A stretch of 46,293 nt of DNA from Psychrobacter faecalis. Lineage in GTDB: Bacteria; Pseudomonadota; Gammaproteobacteria; Pseudomonadales; Moraxellaceae. Both the position numbers and the translations under genes were made by a program. Shown here piece by piece: positions 17,663 to 26,219 of the stretch (positions are counted from its first letter, which is position 1; each line of letters starts with the position of its first letter). The notes below the pieces were generated by a model. That model searched no databases, was not told where the DNA came from, and saw nothing but the letters and a program-made list of their open reading frames with translations. The stretch is taken from positions 1 to 46,293 of the forward strand of contig NZ_JABAST010000024.1 of NCBI RefSeq assembly GCF_016107575.1. The letters run 5' to 3'.

Positions 17663-18955
17663 ATGAAAAATACTGAAAATCTGGTTGTTGTCCATTTAAG
17701 TGCCACGGCAGTCTATGTCGTTATTGGTAATGTTGTGTCTGCAAAAGACATACGTATTATGGGTGTGGGGCAAGTTAAAAATAACGACTTCTATCAAGGT
17801 CAGATAAAGCATCGCGAACGCTTACAAGGCGCTATCAGACAAGCGATTCAAGAAGCTGAAGACACTGCCAATTGCCGCGTGCATAGCGTTTGGCTGACCT
17901 TAGCGACTCCTGAGCTGTTAAGTAAAAACAGTGCCGGAGATGTTAGAGTAGAAGACGAAGTTGTCCGTGCCCAAGATATGGTGCAAGCGTTATCCAATGC
18001 TAAGTCACAAGATTTGTCGCCTGATTATTATTTGATGCATTGTTGCCAACAAGGTATTTATATCGACAATCAAGAGTTTATGGTTGACGATGCCATTGAC
18101 ATGGTCGCCCACAATATCACCGTCATGTATCATATGATGATGATGCCTGTCTCTAGCCGTCAGAATATTCAAAAACTTTTGCAAAGCTGTGACGTCGGTA
18201 TCGACCACATTGTTTTTGATGCGGTGACCAGCGCAGAATATAGCTTGATGCCCGATGAGCGCCAGCAAGGGGTTTGTTTGGTCGATATTGGTGCCAGTAC
18301 CACCAGTATTTGCGTCTATAAAGAAAATAAGCTGATTTTTACCCATTGTATTGCCACGGGTAGCCATGAAGTGACGATGGACATTTCAGCCGATGTTGGT
18401 ATCTCAATGATAGAAGCTGAGCGCCTTAAAAAAACGCACGGCACGGTCGATGTCAATAGCGTCGATCCCAGCTCGTTCTTTCTTTTTAAGCCGCAAGGCT
18501 CAGGTGACGAGATTAATATCGGTACTTATAATCTAGCGCGCATTATCGAAGCGCGCTATGAGCAAATATTTACCGAAGTGGTACGCCAATTACACGACGC
18601 CGACTTGTTAGGCTATATTGATAAAGGGTTGGTACTCTCAGGCGGCGGCAGTTCTATTAAAGGCATGATACCTTTTGCCAAAAAATTGCTAAAAATGCCA
18701 GTAGTATTGACCAATACCCATCCTGCGATTAGCGCTTATAATCACTTTGACAATGATGAATCGTTCAAACAGCTGAATATGCAGGTCAATGATCGCGCTT
18801 ATCAAACCGCATTTGGTACCTTACTATATAGTCAGAGCGAGCAATTTCGTCGTAGTGAAAAAAGTGAGCCAGAAGCGATTCAAAAAAGTCGCGTGAAGGG
18901 TGTTTTTCAAAGTGCCGGACAACGTTTTGCCAGTGTACTCAAAAAGATATTATAA
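17663..18955 (+). CDS. ftsA: Cell division protein FtsA with altered phosphate-1 loop
   Basis: FtsA is the actin-like ATPase that tethers FtsZ to the membrane. Subdomains 1A, 1C, 2A and 2B are recognisable. The phosphate-2 motif LVDIGASTTSICVY and the adenosine motif LVLSGGGSSIKGM are intact. The C-terminal amphipathic membrane helix (GQRFASVLKKIL) is present. The phosphate-1 region near the N-terminus reads LVVVHLSATAVYVVIGN, where the family has a LDIGTxK-like loop: the Asp and the Gly-Thr are not there. I chose the ATG at 17663 because it gives 430 residues, near the usual 410-420. An in-frame ATG at 17615 would add 16 residues, and neither has a clear ribosome binding site. It precedes ftsZ by about 240 bp. 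Confidence 0.93.
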   Translation: MKNTENLVVVHLSATAVYVVIGNVVSAKDIRIMGVGQVKNNDFYQGQIKHRERLQGAIRQAIQEAEDTANCRVHSVWLTLATPELLSKNSAGDVRVEDEVVRAQDMVQALSNAKSQDLSPDYYLMHCCQQGIYIDNQEFMVDDAIDMVAHNITVMYHMMMMPVSSRQNIQKLLQSCDVGIDHIVFDAVTSAEYSLMPDERQQGVCLVDIGASTTSICVYKENKLIFTHCIATGSHEVTMDISADVGISMIEAERLKKTHGTVDVNSVDPSSFFLFKPQGSGDEINIGTYNLARIIEARYEQIFTEVVRQLHDADLLGYIDKGLVLSGGGSSIKGMIPFAKKLLKMPVVLTNTHPAISAYNHFDNDESFKQLNMQVNDRAYQTAFGTLLYSQSEQFRRSEKSEPEAIQKSRVKGVFQSAGQRFASVLKKIL

Positions 18956-19197
18956 TTCTGCTGGCAAATTTGCTTCTGTTAAGCGTTAAGCAGAGAAGAG
19001 TAAGTCACAGCATAATAAGCAAACAGATTAATAGCAGCACCCTGTACCATAACGGCATACATTGGCAACGCATGACTATTTAAGCCATTGCCCTGTTTTA
19101 ATTAAATACGTTTATATATAGTAAGTCGATAGCGCGCCCTATGAGTGTGTTACTACGTATCGACCATCACGCTATCTGCAACTGGAGAAATCTTTTT

Positions 19198-20394
19198 ATG
19201 TCAAAATACACCATGCCAGATGATAATCAGCTTCAAAGTAACGGCCAGGCAAGCTTCACTGTATTCGGTGTGGGCGGCGGCGGCGGTAATGCGGTTGAGC
19301 ATATGGTACAACAAGGGATTAGAGGTGTAACATTTGTCTGTGCCAATACCGATAAACAAGCGCTCGATCGTCTTACAGCGCCGCATAAATTGCAGCTTGG
19401 TGCCAAAACCAACCGCGGTCTTGGCGCAGGGGCAAACCCAGAAGTCGGCCGTGAAGCGGCAGAAGCAGATGAAGAAGCCATCCGTGCGTTACTCGAGCAT
19501 TCAGATATGGTGTTCATTACCGCAGGTATGGGCGGTGGTACAGGTACGGGTGCGGCGCCAGTGGTTGCGCGTATTGCCAAAGAAATGGAAGTCTTGACTG
19601 TAGCGGTTGTGACGACGCCGTTTAAGTTTGAAGGTGGTAAGCGTATTAAGGCTGCCAAAGCAGGTATTGAGCAGTTGACCAATTTCGTTGACTCAATCAT
19701 TACGATTCCTAATGATAAGCTTATGAGCGTCTACGGCAACATCTCTATGCAGGATGCTTTCAAAAAGGCCGATGACGTTTTATTGCATGCGGTACAAGGT
19801 ATTGCAGAAACCATCGCTAGCGAAGGTATGATTAACATTGACTTTAATGACATTCGCACCGCAATGACTGCTAAAGGTCATGCTATGATGGGGATTGGAC
19901 GTGCTAGTGGCGATGATCGTGCGCGTCAAGCAACCGAAAAAGCCATTAGATCGCCGTTACTTGATGATTTACGTTTAGAGAATGCCAAAGGCTTACTCGT
20001 TAACGTTATTTCATCTGAGTCATTATCACTCGATGAGATGAGCAAAATCAGTGTTATCGTTGAAGAAATCACCGATATCGACGATGCCCATATTTTCTAC
20101 GGCTCTGTTATTGATGAAAAAATGGGTGATGATTTGCATGTGACGGTTATCGCAACGGGTCTGACCTTAGATGAAAATGCGGGTCAAGAGCCTGAAGTCG
20201 TGGAGCAGCCAGTACCTTCTGTTAATAGTACCCAGCCTGTTGATCCGAACTTGCATACCAGTGCGCTAAACAGCCAAAAGCAAGCCCAAGCGCAGTATCA
20301 AGAAAGCCCCGTACGCGCAAATGTGACGCAAGAACAGCCTAAAACTAAAACCAACAGCATTCAAGACTACCTTAAGCGTCAACAGAATAAATAG
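19198..20394 (+). CDS. ftsZ: Cell division protein FtsZ
   Basis: FtsZ is the tubulin-like GTPase that polymerises into the Z-ring. Its GTP-binding loops are VFGVGGGGGNAVEHM (residues about 22-36) and the tubulin signature GGGTGTGAAP (about 112-121). T7-loop residues appear in INIDFNDIRTAM, with the catalytic Asp pair. After residue about 320 comes a Gln/Pro-rich linker of about 65 residues and the conserved C-terminal tail peptide NSIQDYLKRQ, which docks FtsA and other partners. The start at 19198 has GGAGAAA 8-10 bases upstream and gives 398 residues. The in-frame ATG at 19141 would add 19 residues with no binding site. A UUCG-loop terminator follows. Confidence 0.98.
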   Translation: MSKYTMPDDNQLQSNGQASFTVFGVGGGGGNAVEHMVQQGIRGVTFVCANTDKQALDRLTAPHKLQLGAKTNRGLGAGANPEVGREAAEADEEAIRALLEHSDMVFITAGMGGGTGTGAAPVVARIAKEMEVLTVAVVTTPFKFEGGKRIKAAKAGIEQLTNFVDSIITIPNDKLMSVYGNISMQDAFKKADDVLLHAVQGIAETIASEGMINIDFNDIRTAMTAKGHAMMGIGRASGDDRARQATEKAIRSPLLDDLRLENAKGLLVNVISSESLSLDEMSKISVIVEEITDIDDAHIFYGSVIDEKMGDDLHVTVIATGLTLDENAGQEPEVVEQPVPSVNSTQPVDPNLHTSALNSQKQAQAQYQESPVRANVTQEQPKTKTNSIQDYLKRQQNK

Positions 20395-20427
20395 TCTTTA
20401 ACAAAGCAATCGTTAGATAGTTTGGAT

Positions 20428-20466
20428 AAAAAAGCCAGTATTTCGATACTGGCTTTTTTGTTTTTT
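20428..20466 (+). terminator. Strong terminator after ftsZ
   Basis: AAAAAAGCCAGTAT (20428-20441) pairs perfectly with ATACTGGCTTTTTT (20446-20459) across a TTCG tetraloop, followed by more Ts. It should separate ftsZ from lpxC transcription. Confidence 0.88.
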
Positions 20467-20688
20467 AAAAAAATAAAAAAATATAAGGTTGATGGTTAAT
20501 AAATAGGCTTTAGTCATAATTTAGCTAAGATTGAGCATTTGTTACGTTATAAAAATAAACGTTAAAATAATGACGATAAGTGTTATCAATCAAAGAGATA
20601 AGCAAATTAACGCTTTTTAGCGCTAGCGAAATAGGGTCGGGTAATGCTACACTATGGCAATTGTAACAAAATATGTGAGAAGACAGCC

Positions 20689-21606
20689 ATGAACCAACGA
20701 ACCATAAAAACAGCAATAGCCGTTACAGGTACTGGTCTTCATAGTGGTCAACCTGTTGACTTAGAGTTTCATCCGCAGCCTATTAATACTGGCATTATTT
20801 TTGAGCGTTCTGATATAGCAGGTAGCGAACCGATTCCTGCCAGTGCCTTTTTGGTACAAGATACCATGATGTCATCGAATCTAGTATTTGGTGGCACGCG
20901 TGTGGGTACCGTTGAGCATCTGCTCAGTGCGATAGCAGGGCTTGGGGTTGATAATCTATTAATTCGCGTGTCAGCGTCGGAGATACCGATTATGGACGGT
21001 AGCGCCGCGCCATTTGTAGGTTTGCTGCTGCAAGCAGGTTTCTGTGAACAAGAAGCAGCAAAGCGCTTTATTAAAATTGTACGTCCTGTCCGCGTCAAAG
21101 TTGACGACAAATGGGCAGAGCTGCGTCCTTATGACGGCTTTGAGTTAAATTTCGAGATTGATTTTGACCATCCTGCTATTAATAAAGATTTTCAGCATGC
21201 ACAATTGCAGTTCTCGACGCAAAATTTTATTGAACAATTAAGCTCAGCGCGTACTTTTGGTTTTTTACGAGATATCGAGGCTCTACGCCAAAATAACTTG
21301 GCGTTAGGTGGCAGTATGGACAATGCGATTGTTATTGATGATGCCAATATTCTTAATGAAGAGGGGCTACGTTTTAATGATGAATTCGTGCGTCATAAAA
21401 TTCTCGATGCTTTAGGCGATTTATACCTCATTGGCTATCCTATTTTAGGCCGTTTTAATGCTTATAAATCTGGTCATGCATTAAACAACATGTTGGTACG
21501 CGAGATATTATCCGATCCTAGTAACTTTGAAATTGTAACTTTTGATGACAATGTAAGTTGTCCTATCGAATATTTACCTTTGAATCGTATAACAGTCGAA
21601 GGATAA
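20689..21606 (+). CDS. lpxC: UDP-3-O-acyl-N-acetylglucosamine deacetylase LpxC
   Basis: LpxC is the zinc deacetylase that commits UDP-acyl-GlcNAc to lipid A. The sequence begins MNQRTIKTAIAVTGTGLHSGQPV, the typical LpxC start. Zinc ligands are at His77 (GTVEHLLSA), His236 (HKILDALGD) and Asp240, and the catalytic His is about residue 263 (GHALNNML). The ASEIPIMDGSAAPFV and SARTFGF motifs are also present. The 305-residue length is standard. GAGAAGA lies 6-10 bases before the chosen ATG; an in-frame ATG at 20644 would add 15 residues and is unlikely. A TACACT about 40 bp upstream may be the -10 box. In E. coli LpxC is degraded by FtsH, and ftsH is encoded about 5 kb downstream here. Confidence 0.98.
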   Translation: MNQRTIKTAIAVTGTGLHSGQPVDLEFHPQPINTGIIFERSDIAGSEPIPASAFLVQDTMMSSNLVFGGTRVGTVEHLLSAIAGLGVDNLLIRVSASEIPIMDGSAAPFVGLLLQAGFCEQEAAKRFIKIVRPVRVKVDDKWAELRPYDGFELNFEIDFDHPAINKDFQHAQLQFSTQNFIEQLSSARTFGFLRDIEALRQNNLALGGSMDNAIVIDDANILNEEGLRFNDEFVRHKILDALGDLYLIGYPILGRFNAYKSGHALNNMLVREILSDPSNFEIVTFDDNVSCPIEYLPLNRITVEG

Positions 21607-21761
21607 ATACACGAATATACACGAAGTATCGAAACATTTACGCAATATTACATAACTTGGTTATAAGCAGTACTAAATAATATTCATTTAAATAGATATT
21701 TTCTCATCTATTTTTGAAAAAATGAGCTACAACTTCGATAGAATAAAAGCTGTAGGAGATA

Positions 21762-21821
21762 AAAAAATCATCTGTCAGTACGGTTCACATTATGAATCAC
21801 ACTGACAGATGATTTTTTTTG
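21762..21821. terminator. Long-stem bidirectional terminator between lpxC and dciA
   Basis: An 18-bp perfect stem (21762-21779 with 21801-21818, core ATCATCTGTCAGT) encloses a 21-nt loop that can itself pair TTCA/TGAA. It has T-runs on both strands, matching its place between the convergent lpxC and the DUF721 gene. Confidence 0.85.
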
Positions 21822-21904
21822 TTTGTAAGATTACAAAAACGCAGCTTTATCCGGGTCGAATATGGGTCTAGTTTACATAACTTTACATAGCAAACCGTAC
21901 TTTT

Positions 21905-22420
21905 TTAGGAATTAATTAAGCGCAAAAGTGCATTTTTAAGATTTTTATCGGTGGTGACATGCTCTGCAGCCTGTGATATAGTCCGCTTTGTGTTTTGGCT
22001 AAGGGCCTGATTTTCATGGGCTTTACGAGGCTTTGATGAGGTCGCTGATAACGCTTTTGATGATTTAGAATAATTATTATGAGCGGGAATATTGGCTACG
22101 ACGACGCGAATTTGCTTGAGTTGTTTAAATGTAATCGACTGCTCTGTTAATACCTGCAAATAGGCGTTCTGTAAATAGCGAATATGATTGGCAGCGGTTA
22201 TCGAGCCCACACTGAGTATAAGTTGCTCAGCGGTTAAGCCCACGACCCAGCAGTTATTGAGGATTTCCTCAGGTAGACAATCTACCAAAAGCTCTTTTAC
22301 CTCGGTCGTTGCTTGTAGATATAAACGCATATTGTCAGCAAGAGTTTGTGGTAGTGCGCTACCGGCAAAAGCTTGATGATCAATCAGTTTAGCAAGTCGG
22401 TTAGGTTGTTTCTTTGACAT
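21905..22420 (-). CDS. dciA: DUF721 protein, DciA-like helicase loader
   Basis: DciA interacts with the replicative helicase DnaB and is the ancestral helicase operator in bacteria lacking phage-type DnaC/DnaI. The region from residue about 15 to 105 matches the DUF721 pattern: PQTLADNMRLYLQATTEVKELLVDCLPEEILNNCWVVGLTAEQLILSVGSITAANHIRYLQNAYLQVL, followed by IKQIRVVV-like text. The tail (about residues 115-171) is polar and probably flexible. Its place directly after lpxC matches the lpxC-dciA order known in Pseudomonas. The ATG at 22420 was chosen; a GTG at 22429 would add three residues. It is divergent from the CHAP gene. Confidence 0.75.
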   Translation of the reverse strand: MSKKQPNRLAKLIDHQAFAGSALPQTLADNMRLYLQATTEVKELLVDCLPEEILNNCWVVGLTAEQLILSVGSITAANHIRYLQNAYLQVLTEQSITFKQLKQIRVVVANIPAHNNYSKSSKALSATSSKPRKAHENQALSQNTKRTISQAAEHVTTDKNLKNALLRLINS

Positions 22421-22584
22421 CGTAAACACTCATCTTCTAGGTGACAGCAGCGATATTCATCATAAACAGCGAGCTTTTGTACTACGGATTTTATCATGTT
22501 TATTTCATGGTCATCTTCCCTAAATTAATTCATGCTTTGTCACGGACGGCGAGCAATCCTGTATTTACAATAGGTAGTAAATTT

Positions 22585-23310
22585 ATGAAACAAGCTTTAT
22601 TAATTTTGTCAGTATTGGGAATGGGTATAGCACAGACGAGTGGTGCTGTCGAAACAACCTTTCAACCAAATAATACCTTGAGTCATACCATTACAAATAT
22701 CTCTACTTCTGCGAACTACGGTTCAAGTCGCAATATCTATAGCACCAATAGCGGTGCTTATGTTTCTAGCAATGACGAAATCAGCCAAGCGATTGACAAT
22801 CTTAGTGCGCATGCAAAACAGAAAGAATATCAGCTTGCTTCGCTAACCAGCCGCTTATCTTATGAGCAGCGTCAGCAGCAAGCAAAATCAGTACCTGATC
22901 GTTATTCTGCTCCTGCTATCGCCGCCGCCAATGCGTCACGCGTTGCGCGCTCAAGCAGCACAGGTTACTGTGCCCGTTACGTCCGTAAAGCATTACAATC
23001 AGCAGGTTACGAGTTTACGCCAAATCCGTCAGCCTATCAGTATGCCTCTCGTGGTACGCTAGCCCAAGCTGGCTTTGCTAAGATTAGTAATAATACACAG
23101 CCACAAGTAGGCGATGTTGTGGTTTATGATCGCAGCTCAAAGCATCCGCATGGTCATATTCAAATCTTTGATGGCAATGATTGGGTATCTGACTTCCGCC
23201 AGAGTAGCATCAGCCCATATAGCGGTGTATACAGTTATACCACTTGGCGCGATTCTAAATACGTTGACGATGCATCGAACCGCGGTATCTATCTTGCTAT
23301 GGCTGACTAA
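22585..23310 (+). CDS. Secreted CHAP-domain cysteine amidase/peptidase
   Basis: The start at 22585 gives a signal peptide (MKQALLILSVLGMGIAQTSGA, cut after SGA). The in-frame start at 22441 would prefix 48 residues and hide the signal. After a Ser/Asn-rich stretch and a short helical segment (EISQAIDNLSAHAKQKEYQLASLTSRL) comes a CHAP domain. Its catalytic Cys129 lies in TGYCARYVRKALQSAGYEF, and the His (189 or 191) in KHPHGHIQIFDGNDWVSDF. CHAP enzymes usually cut peptidoglycan peptides. The product is a periplasmic or secreted 242-residue protein. AATAGG lies upstream of the ATG. It is divergent from dciA across 164 bp, and a strong terminator follows. Confidence 0.85.
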   Translation: MKQALLILSVLGMGIAQTSGAVETTFQPNNTLSHTITNISTSANYGSSRNIYSTNSGAYVSSNDEISQAIDNLSAHAKQKEYQLASLTSRLSYEQRQQQAKSVPDRYSAPAIAAANASRVARSSSTGYCARYVRKALQSAGYEFTPNPSAYQYASRGTLAQAGFAKISNNTQPQVGDVVVYDRSSKHPHGHIQIFDGNDWVSDFRQSSISPYSGVYSYTTWRDSKYVDDASNRGIYLAMAD

Positions 23311-23365
23311 TCAGCAAGCGTGAAATAACGATTATAGATTTTAGAATTCAGTGTTTTCTCCGAAC

Positions 23366-23402
23366 CCAGTAATGCTCTTGATGGCATTACTGGTTTTTTT
23401 TT
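23366..23402 (+). terminator. Terminator after the CHAP gene
   Basis: CCAGTAATGC (23366-23375) pairs perfectly with GCATTACTGG (23384-23393) and is followed by nine Ts. Confidence 0.88.
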
Positions 23403-23435
23403 GCTCTAAAGCATGAGAATAAAAGGTAAATATGA

Positions 23436-24266
23436 TTAAAGAATAGAATGAGGTTTGAGCATTGCCACTTTTTCATCAAATACTGACCAATACTGCGTGT
23501 CGTGAAAATCGGGCGGGGCGGCGTGATTGGGCGCGAAATATAACGCCGTCTTACCGAATTTAGTATCAAAGCTTAAAATCACACAAGGATGGATGTATTC
23601 AATGCCAATCTCATCGTTGGTAGTCTGTATTTGGGATAATTGGTTTAATGATAAATAAAAGCTACGCTCGAAATGATAAGTTTTAGCGCCAGCTATTAAT
23701 GGACCATTAAAAGAGGAGGTTGGCATCGAACCCGATTGCAGCGCTGCGTTGTCAGCGGCGTTACTCACTGAGAAGGGAGGAGCTGTCCAATTAATAGAAG
23801 CCCGTGTTTGCCCATTTCCTTGTAACAGCGGCGTTGGCGGTAATGTCGCAGGCTTACGATAGTCGGCAAATTGATAAAGCGCATAACGGCCGTCAGGACT
23901 GGCGTTAATTTCCATATAAGGATTTGTTTTGTTATTATTTTCATTTATCGAAACGGCGCTGTTTATCAACTTGCCTGCTAAAAAGCACTCAAGACAAGTC
24001 TGCTCCCATAAATAATCTGCAAAACCCACTTGTTCAGCTTGCCATGTTGGCCAGTACAATTGCGCTGCTAACGATTTAAGCGGTAACGTGATGCAGTAAT
24101 CAAGCTGTAATTGCCATTCTGTAGGCTGGGCAATGACAGCCCTATTGACCAAAGTTGCGACCACTTCTATTTGAATGCTTTTTAAGTCTCCTATGGTGAC
24201 ACCTAGCTGCTCGGCATCAGCGGCTAGCGTATCAGTTGCTAAGCATAAATTAAAAATTTGGCTCAT
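23436..24266 (-). CDS. DOMON-like domain protein
   Basis: This 276-residue protein resembles the DOMON-like (type 9) proteins of proteobacteria. Signs are LYWPTWQAEQVGFADYLWEQTCLECFL near residues 75-105, then YMEINASPDGRYALYQFADYRKPATLPP, and later an IEYIHPCVILSFDTKFGKTALYFAPNHAAPPDFHDTQYWSVF ending. The family is a beta-sandwich that may bind sugar or haem; no enzyme activity is established. There is no signal peptide. Two Cys residues in TCLECF are typical of the group. The start has little ribosome binding site support. It follows yhbY on the same strand, with a terminator between. Confidence 0.7.
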   Translation of the reverse strand: MSQIFNLCLATDTLAADAEQLGVTIGDLKSIQIEVVATLVNRAVIAQPTEWQLQLDYCITLPLKSLAAQLYWPTWQAEQVGFADYLWEQTCLECFLAGKLINSAVSINENNNKTNPYMEINASPDGRYALYQFADYRKPATLPPTPLLQGNGQTRASINWTAPPFSVSNAADNAALQSGSMPTSSFNGPLIAGAKTYHFERSFYLSLNQLSQIQTTNDEIGIEYIHPCVILSFDTKFGKTALYFAPNHAAPPDFHDTQYWSVFDEKVAMLKPHSIL

Positions 24267-24348
24267 AGGTCGATAATATCCAGAGTTTAATAACAGTAGC
24301 GCATTATGATACTTGTAGTATTTTATTTAAACTGACTATAAATAGCAT

Positions 24349-24382
24349 AAAAGCCGCGAGCAAATGCAGCGCGGCTTTTATT
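24349..24382. terminator. Terminator between yhbY and the DOMON-like gene
   Basis: AAAAGCCGCG (24349-24358) pairs with CGCGGCTTTT (24370-24379). Transcription of yhbY on the minus strand reads into it and then into TTTTATG. Confidence 0.75.
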
Positions 24383-24424
24383 CAATAAGATAGAACATAA
24401 GCTAAAATTAAATAGGTAGCTTAT

Positions 24425-24736
24425 TTATTGGGCGTGACGCGCAAGGTTTGACAGCTTTGGATTGGCGTTTGGGTTTTGACGCAGTAACAGTGCCATACGG
24501 CCAATTGAGTGTATCAAAGTCGCATTAGCCGCTGCGGCAAGCTCAGCGCCAATGACATCGCGCTCTTCTTTGCTGCCAGCTGGCAATTTTACTTTGATAA
24601 GTTCATGATCGGTCAAAGCACGATCAATCTCTTCAGCGATACTTGGGGTAATGCCTTTATTGCCAATCATAACAATCGGTTTTAGGTCATGACCAATGCC
24701 TTTTAGGCGTTTAACGGTAGCGTTATCGAGTTGCAT
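24425..24736 (-). CDS. yhbY: YhbY/CRS1 family RNA-binding protein
   Basis: The 103-residue protein is a single CRM domain: LKGIGHDLKPIVMIGNKGITPSIAEEIDRALTDHELIKVKL, with the family GxxxG-like loop GNKG, followed by an IHSIGRMALLLRQNP ending. YhbY associates with the pre-50S ribosome in E. coli. AGGAATAGT precedes the ATG at good distance. It is divergent from rlmE (another 23S maturation factor), separated by 400 bp; the same pairing of yhbY with rlmE-ftsH occurs in E. coli, so the arrangement is ancestral. Confidence 0.92.
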   Translation of the reverse strand: MQLDNATVKRLKGIGHDLKPIVMIGNKGITPSIAEEIDRALTDHELIKVKLPAGSKEERDVIGAELAAAANATLIHSIGRMALLLRQNPNANPKLSNLARHAQ

Positions 24737-25136
24737 ACTATTCCTAGATGTTGGTAAAAATAAAAGCAGGTACTATTGCGAGCAGATAATGACCATTATA
24801 GATAATCTATGGTCACCTTGCATGAGATCAGCAGGATTTTGCACGATTTTACGTGATGAAAATGTTAAACTGAAAGTATGAGTACATTATAAACGCTACA
24901 GGTTTATAAAGCAGTGTTTTTGCCAAGAGAATTTCGCGGTTAAAGGGTAATGAGACAGATACAAGATTTCGTTGTTCAGCACTAGCGTAATCATATGCTG
25001 ATAAAAGCGCTTTTATAGATAATTAGTAGACACTTATTAAAATTGTCATAAATAACCCCTTTATAAACCGCCAGTCGTGTTTTACAAACGATGTATTTGC
25101 AAGCAGGTATATTACCAGACAATAGGAGCAGTCATT
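24737..25136. other. Intergenic region yhbY-rlmE
   Basis: This 400-bp divergent spacer holds no supported gene. It presumably carries both promoters. I see no strong repeat or hairpin in it. Confidence 0.6.
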
Positions 25137-25769
25137 TTGGTCACGCGTATTGAAAATAAAAAATTGTCAAAAAGTAGTAGTGCTTGGATGCAAGAGCATA
25201 TTGACGATCCTTATGTGAAAAAAGCCCAAAAAGATGGCTACCGTGCCCGCGCTGCTTATAAATTGCTGGAGATAAATGAGAAAACCAACCTGATTAAAAA
25301 AGGCATGACCGTCGTTGACTTGGGCAGTGCGCCCGGCAGTTGGTCGCAAGTCGCTGGCAAATTGGTCGGTGAAAAAGGCGTCTTGATTGCCTCTGATATA
25401 CTGCCGATGGATACTTTGCCCGATGTGACCTTTATTCAGGGTGATTTTCGTGAGGCAGATGTGTTCGAGCGTATCATGGCAGAAGTCGGCAACCGAAAGG
25501 TCGATGTGGTGCTATCGGATATGGCACCTAATACCGCTGGTAACAGTGCCATTGATCAGCCGCGCATGATGTATTTATGCGAGCTGGCGGTCGATTTCGC
25601 GCTGACAACCTTACCCGAAGGTGGCGCGCTTATTATGAAAGTGTTTCAAGGCGAGGGTACGCAAGAATTACGCAAGCAGATGCAGGCGGATTTTAGTAAA
25701 ATTCGTAGTATCAAACCGGGTGCTTCACGACCACGCTCAAAAGAGATGTTTTGGATTGCCATTAAGTAG
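25137..25769 (+). CDS. rlmE: 23S rRNA 2'-O-methyltransferase RlmE (FtsJ/RrmJ)
   Basis: RlmE methylates the 2'-OH of U2552 in 23S rRNA, a late 50S maturation step. It starts like the family (SSSAWMQEHIDDPYVKKAQKDGYRARAAYKLLEI), has the SAM loop VVDLGSAPGSWSQV, and the catalytic tetrad residues Lys (AYKLLE), Asp (LSDMAPNTAG), Lys (LIMKVFQGEG) and Glu (RSKEMFWIA). The start is taken as TTG at 25137 because AGGAG ends 8 bases before it and the result, 210 residues, matches E. coli (209). An ATG-like start at 25077 would prefix 20 non-conserved residues. It precedes ftsH, as in E. coli. Confidence 0.95.
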   Translation: MVTRIENKKLSKSSSAWMQEHIDDPYVKKAQKDGYRARAAYKLLEINEKTNLIKKGMTVVDLGSAPGSWSQVAGKLVGEKGVLIASDILPMDTLPDVTFIQGDFREADVFERIMAEVGNRKVDVVLSDMAPNTAGNSAIDQPRMMYLCELAVDFALTTLPEGGALIMKVFQGEGTQELRKQMQADFSKIRSIKPGASRPRSKEMFWIAIK

Positions 25770-26219
25770 TAGGTCGTTTAACTATTTAATAAAAAGGTTT
25801 TAACGTCAAGCAGTTGCGCAAATCATCCATCCTATAAAGTGTGATAAAAGGTCACCATAAAGGCTATGGTTAATGAGCGTAAAAACGCTACAATCCGTTA
25901 ACTGAATAAATGTGATTGCTGCTTGAATTATACAGGTTAGCACCACATATCATGATATATTAACTTTGTTTTAAATCTATATTTTTACATCTACGTATCA
26001 AGCCTATGTTTTAAGCAAAGTCGTCTGAGAGTAAACGCTTTAACCGCTCAGTTATTCATTTTAGTTCGTTTATTTATTATTTTGCTCAGGTTTTTAGAGT
26101 CATTAAATCTAAGTAAAAATAATAATTTGCAGCTAGGCATTGAATAGTGAGACATACGTTTATATATAGACGTCACGTGTTTAGTAAACACACCAATAAG
26201 TAAGGGATGGGAATAACTA
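25770..26219. other. Intergenic region rlmE-ftsH
   Basis: The 450-bp AT-rich spacer holds no supported gene. Near its right end, at 26177-26191, GTGTTTA-g-TAAACAC is a near-perfect palindrome about 30 bp before the ftsH start, which could be an operator. An AGCGT/ACGCT repeat lies close to 25876-25890 and ends in a TACAAT-like sequence. Confidence 0.5.
26177..26191. promoter_or_regulatory. Palindrome before ftsH
   Basis: GTGTTTA and TAAACAC are perfect reverse complements separated by one base. The position is about 30 bp upstream of the ftsH start codon. A regulator-binding role is a guess. Confidence 0.35.

Noticed and set aside
19233..19700. Long minus-strand reading frame inside ftsZ
   Set aside because: It is the shadow of the strongly conserved FtsZ GTP-binding region on the other strand, with odd Pro/Cys-rich text and no start signal.
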